Origin: Brachyhypopomus gauderio
Taxonomy: Eukaryota > Chordata > Actinopteri > Gymnotiformes > Hypopomidae
Direction of reading: 5' to 3'
NCBI RefSeq assembly: GCF_052324685.1
Contig: NC_135213.1
Span: 39,271,490-39,335,489, forward strand
Length of the DNA stretch: 64,000 nt
Under the pieces are notes generated by a model that saw nothing but the letters and a program-made list of their open reading frames with translations, had not been told where the DNA came from and ran no database searches. A program made the translations under genes and the position numbers. Below, in pieces: positions 1-12,096 of this stretch. Numbering within the stretch: position 1 is the first letter of the stretch; the number at the start of each line of letters is the position of its first letter.

Positions 1-9
1 GCAGTCCAT
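1..9 (-). CDS. cc coiled-coil gene, first three codons only
   Basis: The reverse complement of the first nine bases reads ATG GAC TGC, the start of the cc open frame seen in full at 16380, 28013, 44236 and 54045. The rest of this copy lies to the left of the window, so the array continues at least one cc gene further. The identical upstream TATA region (137-145) supports the assignment. Confidence 0.75.
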
Positions 10-136
10 CTTCTTTCTTATAACTCTCCACTGTCCACTACTGTGTTAATTAGTTGTATGTTCAGCTGTGATGCTGTACAGTCTTTCCTTTTTCTCAACA
101 AATATCACACTGGTGTCGACTGCCTTGACGTGCGGC

Positions 137-222
137 CTTATATACGTTCGGTTATGTTGTGTTATGTCGTTACTATAGAAACGGAATTCTACTACTTACC
201 AACGTCATGTATTGTGACGTCA
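137..222 (-). promoter_or_regulatory. cc promoter, type A: TATA box and CRE
   Basis: On the minus strand GTATATAAG (137-145) is a good TATA box about 130 bp upstream of the cc ATG. A perfect CRE palindrome, TGACGTCA (215-222), lies about 75 bp further upstream. Both are conserved in units 2 and 3. Positions are read directly; promoter activity is inferred from spacing and established motif meaning (TBP; CREB/ATF). Confidence 0.55.
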
Positions 223-308
223 TTTCGATTAATCAATTCATAACATCTAAGTAAACAAAAAACATACTGTGGTTATAGAATTTTAGTACGCAACTTACTA
301 AAAATATA

Positions 309-343
<35 letters not shown>

Positions 344-800
344 CTTTATTCAGTAATAGTTGTTCCTTTTTAATAATAAGCTCATTATTATACATTTCTT
401 TTTTTTAAGAAAAAAAAAATAAAAATATGCAAAAGTACCACAATAAACCGCAGCATGAATGAATTTACATTTGAGACTGTTCGTATCTACTGCCATTTTA
501 ATTTGGGCAAATTAATTCTACTTTAAATAATACATTTAAATAAAGGAGTAATGAGATGGAATTGAATGAATTACATTAGAAAAGGAGCACCCTGGCAGCA
601 AAGTAGATACCTGTCACGTTTTTTATTTAAAAATAAGGAAAATTTTCCGCTGGTCGCTACGATCATTCCCTCCAGCCCAATCAAGGTCCAGGACCCCTTA
701 TATTTTACACGACGTCTTCACTTTTTTGATAGAAACACCTTCTCTCTCGTTACATTCATCCATCTCTGATTAGTTTTTCGGGTTTGTTGTTCCCGCTGTC
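223..800. other. AT-rich interval between the cc and gene X promoters, unit 1
   Basis: This interval holds an (AT)n run at 312-341, poly-A and poly-T stretches near 400, and a segment from about 675 that is repeated at 14095. A short plus-strand open frame at 566-769 is present in all units but has no protein-like composition. I see no gene. Confidence 0.5.
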
Positions 801-808
801 AGCGCTAA

Positions 809-858
809 TCTCGCGAGAACTGACACTCGGGCTACTGCAGGTTGCCATTCTCGCGAGA
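809..858 (+). promoter_or_regulatory. Pair of TCTCGCGAGA elements, likely gene X core promoter
   Basis: Two perfect TCTCGCGAGA palindromes (809-818 and 849-858) are spaced 40 bp apart in an otherwise AT-rich region. This motif is known from TATA-less CpG-type vertebrate promoters and is bound by BANP. It lies about 1.2 kb upstream of the first gene X ATG, so an untranslated first exon is likely; the TSS is inferred. Confidence 0.6.
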
Positions 859-2068
859 CTAGCGACATAGTTCAGTTTGGAGAGGCGCTTGAATGCTTTT
901 AAGATATATACTATATTACAATACGGGAATTTACGGGGAAATATTAATACGGGAGGACATCGGGAAAGAGGGGTAAAATATGGTAGTAGTTTCCCAGCCA
1001 AAACGGGAGAGTTGACAGGTATGCTCTATGCCAGGGGTGGGCAACCTTTGAGACATGGAGTGTAATGAGTGTGTGGCACTATCAGCAAATAAAATTGGAG
1101 TGTAAATTGTTAGGGAAGTGGAGGTGTAAATGGACACAAATTAAGTATTATATCACGATCGATCGCCAAGTATATGCACACAAAGACAGGACTGAAACGA
1201 GTCTTGATCACATGGGTGGACAGTCAAGCCTCATCTGACAATGTGAAATATGGGAAATCTGATCTATAATGTGTGTTCACAAATGTGAGAAATGTTTGAT
1301 TATGCACCAGTGAACTGAAGCCATTTGAATGTCTAGCATTACCTGAACCGCTCCATGTGTCTTCAGTTCAAGTTCTTTTTAGGGTGTGTTGGGTCTGCAG
1401 GACTGACGGTTGCTAAGATCCTGCGGCGCGTGCGTCTGTGAATGTCAAGCGATGTGTGCAGCTCAGTCCATCAGTCCCGCAGCAGGGTTGAGATCCAGAC
1501 CCAAACCAACTGTGAGTATACGTGCGTCTTGATTCGTTAGGTCAAACAAAACGAAAGATGATTTGATCATTGGTGTGTTTACACGATGCTCTAATGTGAT
1601 AAAGGACGTTATAAACGACGCGCAAGCAGCTCTTAAACATGCACGTTCGCCTTTATTATATCCACTTTCATTTAGTTGGTAAACGTTTAGCTTCAAGGAG
1701 CAGCATAGTACTAACACGATACAGTGCGTAACTCTTAAGACATTTTGGTGGATACACATGTGGGACTGGAATGTGTGAGTCTTTTATTTCCCACCAGACC
1801 GGACCGCGTTTACTGGCGGGTCCCAGTTTGTTCCCCGTTTGTTCCCCGGGCAACAGGCCACCAACAGTCGCTCCAGCTCTCCAAACGTGTGTTTCAGCAT
1901 AACAAACGAGCTAAAACCGAATAAAACATGAATGAACGACCCTTTAATTAGTTTGAAAATGATACATTCACTACACTACAGTTTGTTGGGTAAAAGTTAT
2001 ATTACAGAGGCTGTAATGTTGGGAAGTGCAGTTTCATGTTGTGTTTTTTGACTTGCGTGTTGTAGGTG
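859..2068 (+). other. Gene X 5' leader or first intron, unit 1
   Basis: No coding exon is recognised. Around 1030-1175 is a hAT-like fragment beginning CAGGGGTGGGCAACC, followed by a block around the GATCGATCGCC motif that recurs at 20583-20645, 30690 and 56680. A possible acceptor (TTGTAG) ends at 2065, just before the proposed start codon. Confidence 0.4.
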
Positions 2069-3997
2069 ATGGACGTTGGAAGCCACGGAGAAGCTGATGA
2101 CACAGATGATCGCCTCTGTGCTGGTCTGAATGCTTGTCTTAGACTTTTACTCTGATTCTGGATCAGTCTTGTCGGTGTGGGTGGAGGTGCATGCGCTTTA
2201 ACTGAGCTTTAACTGAGCTTTAAAGGAGCCTGTCTATATACAAAGAACTGACGCTGTTGTTTAAGGTGCAGCGACTTCTAAATATAATCACACATTATTT
2301 TGATCCCAGATACCTCTGTGTTAACGTTCCATATTAACACTGTGTACTGCAGTAGTTCATGGGTTATAATCTGACCAATCACAACAGCAATGGAGTGTCT
2401 TTTCAGTCTTTCATTTTGATGTTAGTTTCTGCCTGTTCTCTGTTCTCAGATGGTGTTGAAGAGGTGACCAGTGGTTTCTGTCTGGACCCAGCTGCTCTCT
2501 GCAGAGACCACTGCGATCTCCTGCTTGACGCCATCGATGATCAGCTCAGTAGGCTGCAGGTCAGATGGGAGGCCACTCACAATATTTCTTCCTTTCTGTT
2601 TCTTCATTGAAAAACTGCATTTCCAGCAGTTAAATGAGTAAATGTTGACGTTGTGTAACACGTCACAAAGTCACTGGCTCAACACTACAGTGATAACGCA
2701 GCTGAAGTGTTGGGAACCAGCGTGCAGACATATTCACGTGTGTCTGGCTCACGCACACCTGGCACACCTGGTGAAGGCCTTGCTTGTCCAGTAAGGAAAT
2801 AACACAATGTCTCTGGTTCCTAAAACTGGGACTAACCCCGTGACCTCCATAACAAAATGATAAAAGACATTTCTTTCAGGCAAAAGATCATTTGTTTGAT
2901 CAGTTATATTAATACAAGGATGCTTTTGTGGGGTCTTATATCCCTGATTTGTGCCATATAGATACAAGCAGAGAATATGATCATTTAACCAGCAAATGTG
3001 TTAAAATTACCTTGTACACCTGCAAAAAAAGCATGAATGTGCAGTGGGTGAGAATGAGGATATTTACTGCAAAAGTTAAATTTCTAAATTTACGCTAAAT
3101 TTCTGTTGTGTCCCTAGACTCATAGTCATGGCCGACCAAATGGAGGGAACGGCAAGACGGAGAACGTTCTCCACTCAGGTAGACTCAAGGTCTCTCAGGA
3201 TCACGTTAGCAGATGGCGGTGGGCGTGGCCTGTGATCTGTGGGCGTGATCTGTGGGCGTGTCATTGGGACCAGTACCACGCTCATCACGTTTTCTCATGC
3301 TCTCACCTGTCTCACACCTGATTCAGCTCATTGAGCAGGTGTAGAACTCATCAACCTTTATGAGATGAGTGAGAATACAAAAATACACTGAGCTTGAGAT
3401 CCAAGGACTCGGACTGGGAACCAGTGCCTTTCACTGGGTGTCAATTCTGCAGACTGTCCAGAATCTGGATACTTGAAAAATTTTTATTTTAATTGGATTT
3501 TTTTTCCTCTGATTTTTGAAAATAAATATAATCTAAATCATTTTAGGATTATGCCCAAATTCAATATTTGTTTTAGGATATAGCACATGTGGTCTTTTTT
3601 ATATCTTTAAAATTATTTTCAGTGCACCTCAGAAGCAGTAAGTCTATGATTAAAGACTCTGTCCTGAGCACCACGCCCCCTCCCACTGGCAACACTACCT
3701 CCACGCCCAACGAGTCAAACTCTGACCTCCCGGACACTTCCACAGGTAAAACAGGCCGATAATGGTCCCGTCCCAGGGTGCAGTGCCTCCTGTAACGCCG
3801 AACCGTTGCCTGTTTCCCTGCCGTTACAGAGGTCACTATAAACATAGTGGAGCGAGGTGGCCAGCAAGAACGGGGCAGTGATCGTGTTCGCCTCTTTACT
3901 GCTCCCTCCTGGCAGACACTGGGAGCTGCAGGACCCGGTGGCTCGAAGACTGAGCAGTGTCTTTGGAGACTGGAACGACTGCTGGGAACTACCATTG

Positions 3998-4053
<56 letters not shown>

Positions 4054-7000
4054 TTTCATCATTACATTAAGACATTACAATATTTGTTATATTATTTATG
4101 TATGACACATTTCATAATTTTTTTTTTCATTTTATATTATTATGTATTTTTAAAGTGAAAGGTGAGGCAGATTATATGCCCCGCCCCCCTGAGGGACGAA
4201 CACAACACAACAACAGGACAACTGCCGCTGTGGACAAACAGTACAACAGTATAACAAAGCTAAAATAGCATCTTTAATAGGTAACAGGGGAAGAGGAGGA
4301 AGAGGACGAGGAAGAGGAGGAGAGCGTGTGCACTGAAGACTTCAGCTCAAGATTCAGAGATGTGATGCTGGACGTTCCAGTGCCACGTTCAACTGGAACA
4401 GGTATGCTGACCTCAGATCAGTTTCCAGTGACCATATAGATTAGGTCGATGGGGATGGGGGTGGGGTGGGAACTGGTCTCAGTTCAGCATAAGGAAACGA
4501 GCTTCTGCCCAGGATTCAAATGACCTACAGGCCTGTTGTGGGACGATACTCATTTGAGTGTCCACAGATGTAATGGAGAAGTCTTAAAAGACTGGAGAGA
4601 TTTTAATTATAATGAGTTGAACTGACAGGAATCAACCAGTAGGAGGCAGCATAGCTTTATGTACGTACCTTCTGAACTGGACATTTATGAAATCATGATT
4701 TTCATTTAAAAGGGTGCAACAATCTCTTTAAAAATGTTGGGTTTTTTGTCAGTGGGGGACCGTAGGGGCACAGTTAATGTATTTGAGTTAACTCAAAGTC
4801 GAGTTAATGTAACTGTTATTCTTGATGGTTCTGTCCTAAGCCACGGACAGTCTGGGCAGTGATACTGTACGCGTTACTGAAGCCCAGATGGCAGGATATC
4901 TGAGCACAACACACAACCCCAGTAGGCATTCTTCACAAACGCCCAAACCCAGACCCCTAGCAGGTAGCTCCTGGCTTCATCTGTGAGCCCGACCTTCTCT
5001 GAGCTGTTTCTGTCATTAAAATGAAGTAGATTTACTCATATTCACAGTGTCAGACAACAATAATATAGAGTAAAAATATACAGTGCATCAGAATAAACCA
5101 TTTTCAGTGCTGTAGACGTAGGTACTGTGTTCATATAGATCTCTGAGCTTCTGTAGTTCCTCTGAGGAGGACAGACTTGTTCACCACAGACAGCGATCTG
5201 GACTCGCTGCACACAGAACCGGTACTATGGCATATTCAGCATACGCTGAACAACAAGACAGATGCTGTGTATAGTCTTGTGTTTGCTTCGGCATTAAAAG
5301 GCAGTGAAATTGTGAATTGCTTCAGAAAATGCAAAATGCATGAATATAATCACAATGCAACTGAAACTGTAGACAAGCAGCGTGTGTCTGGGTTTGAGGG
5401 ACCAGTTGTGTGGTTCTGACTCACTGTAACGACCTCCATGGTAGGCAGTGTGACCTCTGACCTGAGTGAGTGCTACATTCTTGTGGAAGTTATATATGAC
5501 ATGTTTTATGAATCTGGATATGAGTTTACGAGCGTGAATGGCAGTGAAACCTCTCTGCTTGTGTGACGTTACAGCGTGGGAAGGTCAGAACGGATCCTGT
5601 GATGAAGGACAAACACTCAGGTAATAATAATAAATAATAATAATCTTTATTTGTATAGCACCTTTCATACATACATGCAACTCAATGTGCTTTACAGTAT
5701 AAATAAAAGAAACATAAAAAGGAGAAGACAAAAAGGAAATGTTAGAAGAAATTAAAGTAAAATAACATAAAATGTAAAAAAGTAAAGTAAACAATATAAT
5801 AAAAAAGTAAAGTAAATAAAACTAAAGTAAATATAAGAAGATAACAAAATATTAAAATTAAAGATAAAAAGAAATAATTAAATAAAGTGACAAATTATAA
5901 AATAATAGACTAGAGTTTCTTAACTAAAAGCAGATCTAAACAGAAATGTTTTGAGACTGTTCTTGAAACTATTCAGGGATTAAATGCCTCTGAGCTCTTC
6001 AGGAAGAGAATTCCAGAGCTTTGGGCCATAGTGTCTAAAAGCACCCTCGCCAATCTTTAATCGGCATCTAGGAATCACCAGTAGATTACTGTTTGAAGAC
6101 CTCAGAGACCTGACTGGAACATATCTAACCATCATTTCACTGAGGTAAAGAGGGGCAAGACCATGAAGACATTTAAAAACCATGACTAGAACCTTAAAAT
6201 CTATCCTAAAGCTGACAGGTAACCAGTGCAGTGAGTGGAGTGCAGGTGTAATATGATCTCTCTTTCACCTGTGGGTCAGAACCCTTGCAGCCGCATTCTG
6301 AACTCTCTGTAGGTGCGAAATAGAGCTCTTTGGAAGAGCAGACAGAACAGCGTTACAATAATCTAGCCTTGATGTGATAAATGCATGGACAAGTTTTTCA
6401 CTGTCAGCAGGAGTGAGCATATCTCTGACCTTAGCAATGTTTCGAAGGTGAAAATAAGCTGTCTTGTATGTAGTCATGATGTGTGATTTGAAGCTGAGCT
6501 CATTATCAAAGGTGACGCCCAGGTTCTTAACACATTGTCTGGCATTCAGATTCATTTGATTTAAATATTTAAACATCATTTCTTTGTGAATCACTGCCAA
6601 GAACAAGAACTTCTGTCTTCTGTTTATTTAATTGCAGAAAATTGTCAGACATCCATGTCTGTATATCATCTATGCAGTCAAACAGTGAGCAAATTGATTT
6701 TAGGGCCTTAGGTTCTAGAGAAATGTAAAGTTGAGTGTCATCTGCATATTGATGATAACTAATACCATGTTTATTAATGATATGTGGTAACGGAAGCATA
6801 TATAGGTTGAATAGTAACGGCCCAAGAATTGATCCTTGGGGGACGCCACAAGTTATTTTTTGATGTGTGGAGGAAGAGGTACCTAATGCTACATAGTAAT
6901 CACGCCCAGTTAGGTATGATCTAAACCAGTCTAAGACTAAGCCACTAAGGCCTACCCAGCTCTGTAGTCGATCAAGAAGAATTTCATGATCAACCGTGTC

Positions 7001-7967
7001 AAAAGCGGTGCTTAAATCCAGCAGAAAAAGGACTGAGAGTTTGCCTGCATCCGTATTCAATCTCAAGTCATTTACTACCTTAACTAGGGCTGTTTCAGTG
7101 CTGTGGAGAGCTCTGAAACCAGATTGAAAAGTGTCATTTATTTGATTTACTTTTACATAATCATTCAACTGGATTGACACAACTTTTTTTAATGACTTTG
7201 CTAAGAAAGGAAAGGTTAGATATAGGTCGATAATTATTGAGAATTGTGGGATCAAGATTTCTGTTCTTTAATAGTGGTTTAACCATTGCTGTTTTTAAAA
7301 AGTTAGGGAATTCACCCAATTGCAGAGACTGATTAACAATCGTTAGAACTTCATTTGCTAATGAGCTCAGAACCTGCTTGAAAAAGCATGTAGGTAAAGG
7401 GTCCAGTTCACAAGTAGAGGATTTTAGTGATGAGATCACATCAAGTAGTGTTGTCAACTTCTTGGAAATAAGACATATTAAAGTTAGGCTGAGTAACTGA
7501 TATAAGGGTTGATAGTCTATTAGTGCTTGTTGCTATGTTCTGCCTTATACTAGTAATCTTGTCCCTAAAAAATATTGCAAACTCATCACATTTTTCAACT
7601 GAAACAGTCTCAGGGAAGAAACAGGAGGTGGGGTTTACTAGCTGATCTATACTTCTGAACAAGACAGCCGAGTTATTATTTGATGAATTGATTAAGGTAG
7701 AGAAATAGTTTTTCCTTGCTGATTTCACTTCACTGTTGTAATTGTGCAATGTTTATATCAAATAAATATCAAAATGTACTTGCAATTCTGACCTTCGCCA
7801 ACGTCTCTCAGCCTGCCTACAATCTTGCCTAAATTTTACAATAGAAGGAGTGTAGATTAAACAGCGTGAATCTAATGTTATCAGACAAACTTGGGATACA
7901 AACTAAATCAATGAAAGTAAATCCAAAATATTGATTCTCTCTGTTTCTCTCTTTCTTTGCTCTTTCG

Positions 7968-8045
<78 letters not shown>

Positions 8046-9868
8046 GCTCTGATGAAGGGCAGGTTATAAGACTCGGTAGAAAGCTGAAAACTCCAACCAG
8101 AATTCAGCGAAAGAAGAAAAGGATCCAAAGCGAGAGGAACAACTACAGCCCAACTCCACCCTCTACACCCACTCCACCCTCTACACCTTCTCCACCCTCT
8201 ACACCCACTCCACCCTCTACATCCCCTCCACCCTCTACACCCACTCCACCCTCTACTTCCCCTCCACCCTCTACTTCCCCTCCACCCTCTACACCCACTC
8301 CACCCTCTACACCCACTCCACCCTCTACACCCACTCCACCCTCTACATCCCCTCCACCCTCTACACCCACTCCACCCTCTACATCCCCTCCACCCTCTAC
8401 ATCCCCTCCACCCTCTACATCCCCTCCACCCTCTACACCCACTCCACCCTCTACATCCCCTCCACCCTCTACACCCACTCCACCCTCTACATCCCCTCCA
8501 CCCTCTACATCCACTCCACCCTCTACACCCACTCCACCCTCTACATCCCCTCCACCCTCTACACCCACTCCACCCTCTACTCCCACTCCACCCTCTACAC
8601 CCACTCCACCCTCTACACCTTCTCCACCCTCTCCACCCCCGTCACCCTCTGCAGCTGTGAGACACCGCCCGTCTTACACAGGCACTAGAGAACAGGTATC
8701 TAGTGACGTCTTTACTTTGGTCTCATTTTCCTGTTCATATTTAATAAATTTTAGTAATGTTGTGTGTGTGTGTGTGTGTGTGGTGGTTAGCCATGTTCGG
8801 TGAGGTGTGTGTGGTGGTTAGCCATGTTCGGTGAGGTGTGTGTGGTGGTTAGCCATGTTCGGTGAGGTGTGTGTGGTGGTTAGTCGTGTTCGGTGAGGTG
8901 TGTGTGGTGGTAAGCCGTGTTTGGTGAGGTGTGTGTGTGTTGTGGTGTTCGGTGAGGTGTGTGTGTGGTGATAAGCCGTGTTCGGTGAGGTGTGTGTGTG
9001 TGTGTGTGTGTGGTGGTAAGCCGTGTTCGGAGAGGTGTGTGTGGTAGTAAGCCATGTTCGGAGAGGTGTGTGTGGTCGTAAGCCGTGTTTGGTGAGGTGT
9101 GTGTGTGTGTGTGTGGTGGTACACTGAAAAAATGCTTATTTTCCACCATTATTTGCAAATAAATTCTTTAAGTCAGAAAAAATGATTTTCTCAATTTTTT
9201 TTTCACATTTTGTCTCTCATAGTTGAGGTCTACCTATGATGTCAATTACCGGCCTCTCTCATCTTTTTAAGTGGGAGAACTTGCACAATTGGTGACTGAC
9301 TAAATACTTATTTTCCGCACTGTATGTGCAGATATAACCTCCCCAAGTGGCAACATATATAAGGAAAACAGGAGGGGACCAAGGATAGAACCTTGAGGAA
9401 CTCCACATGACAGAGGTGCACACGAAGAAGAGGCATTATTTATCATAACAGAGAACGTTCTATCGTTCAAATAGGACGTGAACCACTTCAAAGCGGTGCC
9501 ACGAATACCGACGACGTGCTCCAAGCGAGATAGAAGAATAGAATGGTCCACCGTATCAAACACTGCTGTTAGGTCCAGCAAAACCAGGATCACAGGACAT
9601 CTACTATCTACGGACATAGCGATATCATTGTGAATTTTCAGCAGAGCAGTCTCAGTGCTGTGCCTTGATTTAAAACCTGATTGGAATTTTTCAAAAATAT
9701 CATTTGATTGTAAAAAGGCCTGCACTTGTATAAAAACTATTTTCTCTAAGAGTTTTGAAAGATAAGATAAATGAGAAATTGGTCTAAAATTGGATAAAAC
9801 TGAGGGATCTAAGTGTGGCTTTTTAAGAGAAGGCTTGACAATAGCGGGAAAATGCTCTCTCGCCCTCG

Positions 9869-9927
<59 letters not shown>

Positions 9928-12064
9928 TTTCTCTTCATGTCCCTTTTTTCTGTCTAATCTCCCAGATTAAGGAACAGGAGGTATCAAGACTACAAGAGTC
10001 TCTAGAGCAGCAGCAGGAGTTGCTCAGGAGGCAAGAGGAGGAACTGAAGCTAAAGACTGAGGAGCAGGTTACCACCATCCCATAATAATCTCCCCCCTCA
10101 CCTCTCACACTAGTCAGCTCCGGCAGTAACTCCCCCTGGCTGATGCAGTCATGCTGCTGGGCTCAGATCAACATCACTCCATGATCAGTCATCAGTGGAC
10201 ACGGACTCACCTGCCTCTCTGATGTACCTGTGCAGGTTACCATGGCGGTGGAGCAGGAGCAGAGGAAGTGGGAGAGGCAGAGGGCGGAGTCTCTCAGAGA
10301 GCAGCGTGGGATACTGGAGGAGCGAGTGCAGGAGGTGGAGAGGAGGAGGAGAGCGGAGGTAGAGTGTGAGAGGAGGTGTGCTCTCTCTCTGCAGAATAAA
10401 GCCCTGGAGTTGCAGAAGGTAAGGAGAACCACACTTCCCTGCCCCTCTGAGCGTCCTGTACCCCCGTAAGCAGTTCTACTGTCCCGCTGTAATGCATGTA
10501 GTACATCACTGCAATAACTAACGCAATGATCTGATTCACTGAGCGCTCTTCCTTGAGCAGTGACAGAACTACCAACAGATCTGACATTAGAGGACGACAC
10601 TACACATTAGAGGACAACTCTACACTCTTTATATGTCAGATTCTATTATGTCATTATGAATTTTAGTATTATTGGTTTTTCTGTTTATTGATTGATTTCT
10701 TTTTGCTTTCCCTCTTTCTCTCACTCTTTCTCTCCTTCTCTTTCTCAGCATGTAGACGAGTTGAAAAGGGCTCTGTGGGACGAGCAGCAGGTAGTGTTAG
10801 GTAGACCCGCACCCGCCTACAGCAGGTAGTGTTAGGTAGACCCGCACCCGCCTACAGCAGGTAGTGTTAGATAGACACGCACCCGCTTACAGCAGGTAGT
10901 GTTAGGTAGACCCGCACCCGCCTACAGCAGGTAGTGTTAGGTAGACCCGCACCCGCCTACAGCAGGTAGTGTTAGGTAGACCCGCATCTGCCTACAGCAG
11001 GTAGTGTTAGGTAGACACGCACCCGCCTACAGCAGGTAGTGTTAGGTAGACACGCCTACAGCAGGTAGTGTTCGGGAGATCCACCTACAGCAGGTAGTGT
11101 TAGATAGACCCGCACCCGCCTACAGCAGGTAGTGTTAGGTAGACACGCCTACAGTAGGAGGAGTTAGGGAGACCCACCTACAGTAGGAGGAGTTAGGGAT
11201 CAGGTCACTCCCCCCAGCACACTGGCTTTACTTTCTACGTGCCTTCTGAATAGCATGTGGCGTGAATACAGAGCCCTGTTCCCTAATGTGGGACGGGTCA
11301 GGACTTAAACTGGTGCTACACCATTCAAACACTTCAATCAGCACCTGTGTGTCATAACCTGTGTATCATAAACAAGACAATACTCCCATATTCCTTGATA
11401 AACACAAGCTGAAACACTGAACCGTTTGCACTAAAACAATCTGCCACCAATTTAGCACCAGTATCTTCCCCAGCCACATCAACCCACCTGTCCTGACTCT
11501 GGTGTCTCCTGTGCTGGTGTGTATGACGTGAACAGAAGGCAGAGAGCACGACCGTGCTCCTAAATCAGAGCTTGAAGCAGTCAAAGTGGGAGATCCGAGA
11601 CCTGAGAGCAGTGCTTGCAGAGTCTGAGCGGGTCCACAAGGGGGCAGCAGGGAGGCAGGAGCAACAGAGCAGGAGCTGGGCTCAGGATATTCTCATGGAA
11701 TGTGTGTGGCTACAGGAGCTGCTGACAGCCAATGGCATGCCTGCACACACCAAGCCCCTCCCACCCAGGTAAATATATACCTGTGTATGTGTGTTAATGA
11801 CCATCCTTGTCTTTAACGTTGTAGTGAGTGTGCTAACCCTGGCACTACATTAGGTACACAAGCCATTATACCTACACTGAACACATTAGGCACGGCTCTT
11901 TCGTAAGTGTGTAAATACACAGTGCAGCTCATCATTTGGTTTGCACTATATCACTTCTACCCTGTTCAAATGCTAAATGTAAATGTGCCATATTTTGTCA
12001 ATTGTGATTTTTTTCACCGCAATCGAAATTTGTCCTCCTCTTTTAACCCATTTGTGCAGTTAGA

Positions 12065-12096
<32 letters not shown>

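Noticed and set aside
566..769. 67-codon plus-strand frame starting MNYIRKGAPW, conserved in three units
   Set aside because: Conservation is explained by the recent duplication. It overlaps the promoter region and shows no domain or splice context.
7931..8060. Open frames of alternating Cys-Val or His-Thr
   Set aside because: These are translations of (TG)n or (CA)n microsatellites here and at 3847-4053, 37426-37560, 59373-59591 and 63364-63600.
8143..8604. Long antisense Gly/Val/Glu-rich frames, also 37324-38598 and 63690-63962
   Set aside because: They are the complement of the 18-bp minisatellite, which is open in several frames because its period is a multiple of 3. The sense frame joins real exon ends.
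9813..10085. Plus-strand frame with a Leu-Ser repeat leading into exon 10
   Set aside because: The N-terminal part is a (CT)n microsatellite and LINE antisense sequence. Only the part from 9966 fits gene X, with an AG acceptor.
10791..11195. CRISPR-like array of 35-bp repeats
   Set aside because: Copies are head to tail with no unique spacers, in a eukaryotic intron. It is a minisatellite.
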